Positions 6,434 to 6,513 of a stretch of 6,513 nt of DNA are shown in pieces. Both the position numbers and the translations under genes were made by a program. Under the pieces are notes generated by a model. The model made no database searches, was not told the origin of the DNA, and saw only the letters and a program-made list of their open reading frames with translations. Within the stretch, counting starts at the first letter, position 1; each line of letters begins with the position of its first letter. Origin of the DNA: Candidatus Helarchaeota archaeon (GTDB lineage Archaea > Asgardarchaeota > Lokiarchaeia > Helarchaeales > JABXJV01); the NCBI GenBank assembly GCA_013375355.1, contig JABXJV010000041.1:1-6513 (forward strand), written 5' to 3'.

Positions 6434-6513
6434 AAATTAAGAAATCTTGATTCATTTGGAAATTAAATAAAAATAGAAGAAATAAAATACGTATATTATT
6501 CATCAAAAAAAAA

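Noticed and set aside
6434..6513. Final 80 AT-rich bases, ending in an A run
   Set aside because: No gene, hairpin or T-rich terminator can be supported; it may contain a promoter of a gene beyond the window.

Overview
The window is an AT-rich stretch (roughly one third G+C by eye) with six protein-coding genes and no RNA genes, insertion sequences or CRISPR arrays that I can see. I infer an archaeon, possibly an Asgard/Lokiarchaeia-like or other anaerobic lineage. The evidence is indirect: Lys/Ile/Asn-rich proteins, TATA-like boxes about 25 bases before start codons that lack Shine-Dalgarno sequences (leaderless style), three consecutive TTG starts, oxygen-sensitive Fe-S enzyme families, and a small zinc-ribbon membrane protein. 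An anaerobic bacterium is not excluded.

Left part (51-4138, + strand): a probable four-gene cluster. Two neighbouring genes, overlapping by 4 bases, encode the two different Fe-S subunits of a 2-hydroxyacyl-CoA dehydratase / benzoyl-CoA reductase type enzyme (HgdB/BcrB-BcrC superfamily). After 46 bases comes a DUF362 protein, and directly abutting it a radical SAM protein with a CX3CX2C motif. The radical SAM frame appears to break near its end: after a stop at 4062-4064 the -1 frame stays open for about 25 codons of plausible coding sequence up to 4138, which suggests one lost base. The ATPase activator that normally fires electrons into HgdBC/BcrBC enzymes is not in the window.

Right part (4147-6060, - strand): a convergent gene for a complete GH127-family glycosidase (beta-L-arabinofuranosidase type) with the Glu/Cys/Cys-Cys active-site residues intact and no signal peptide. 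Its last codons lie 8 bases from the proposed end of the radical SAM frame.

End (6061-6513): a 148-base divergent intergenic region with TATA-like elements and an 8-base inverted repeat, then a 74-residue + strand gene with a CxxC/CxxC zinc ribbon and one C-terminal membrane helix. The last 80 bases hold no gene I can support.

The four left genes plausibly form one anaerobic redox module: a two-subunit low-potential CoA-ester (or related) reductase/dehydratase plus two proteins of unknown role, one of them a radical enzyme. The glycosidase is probably a separate sugar-degradation function.
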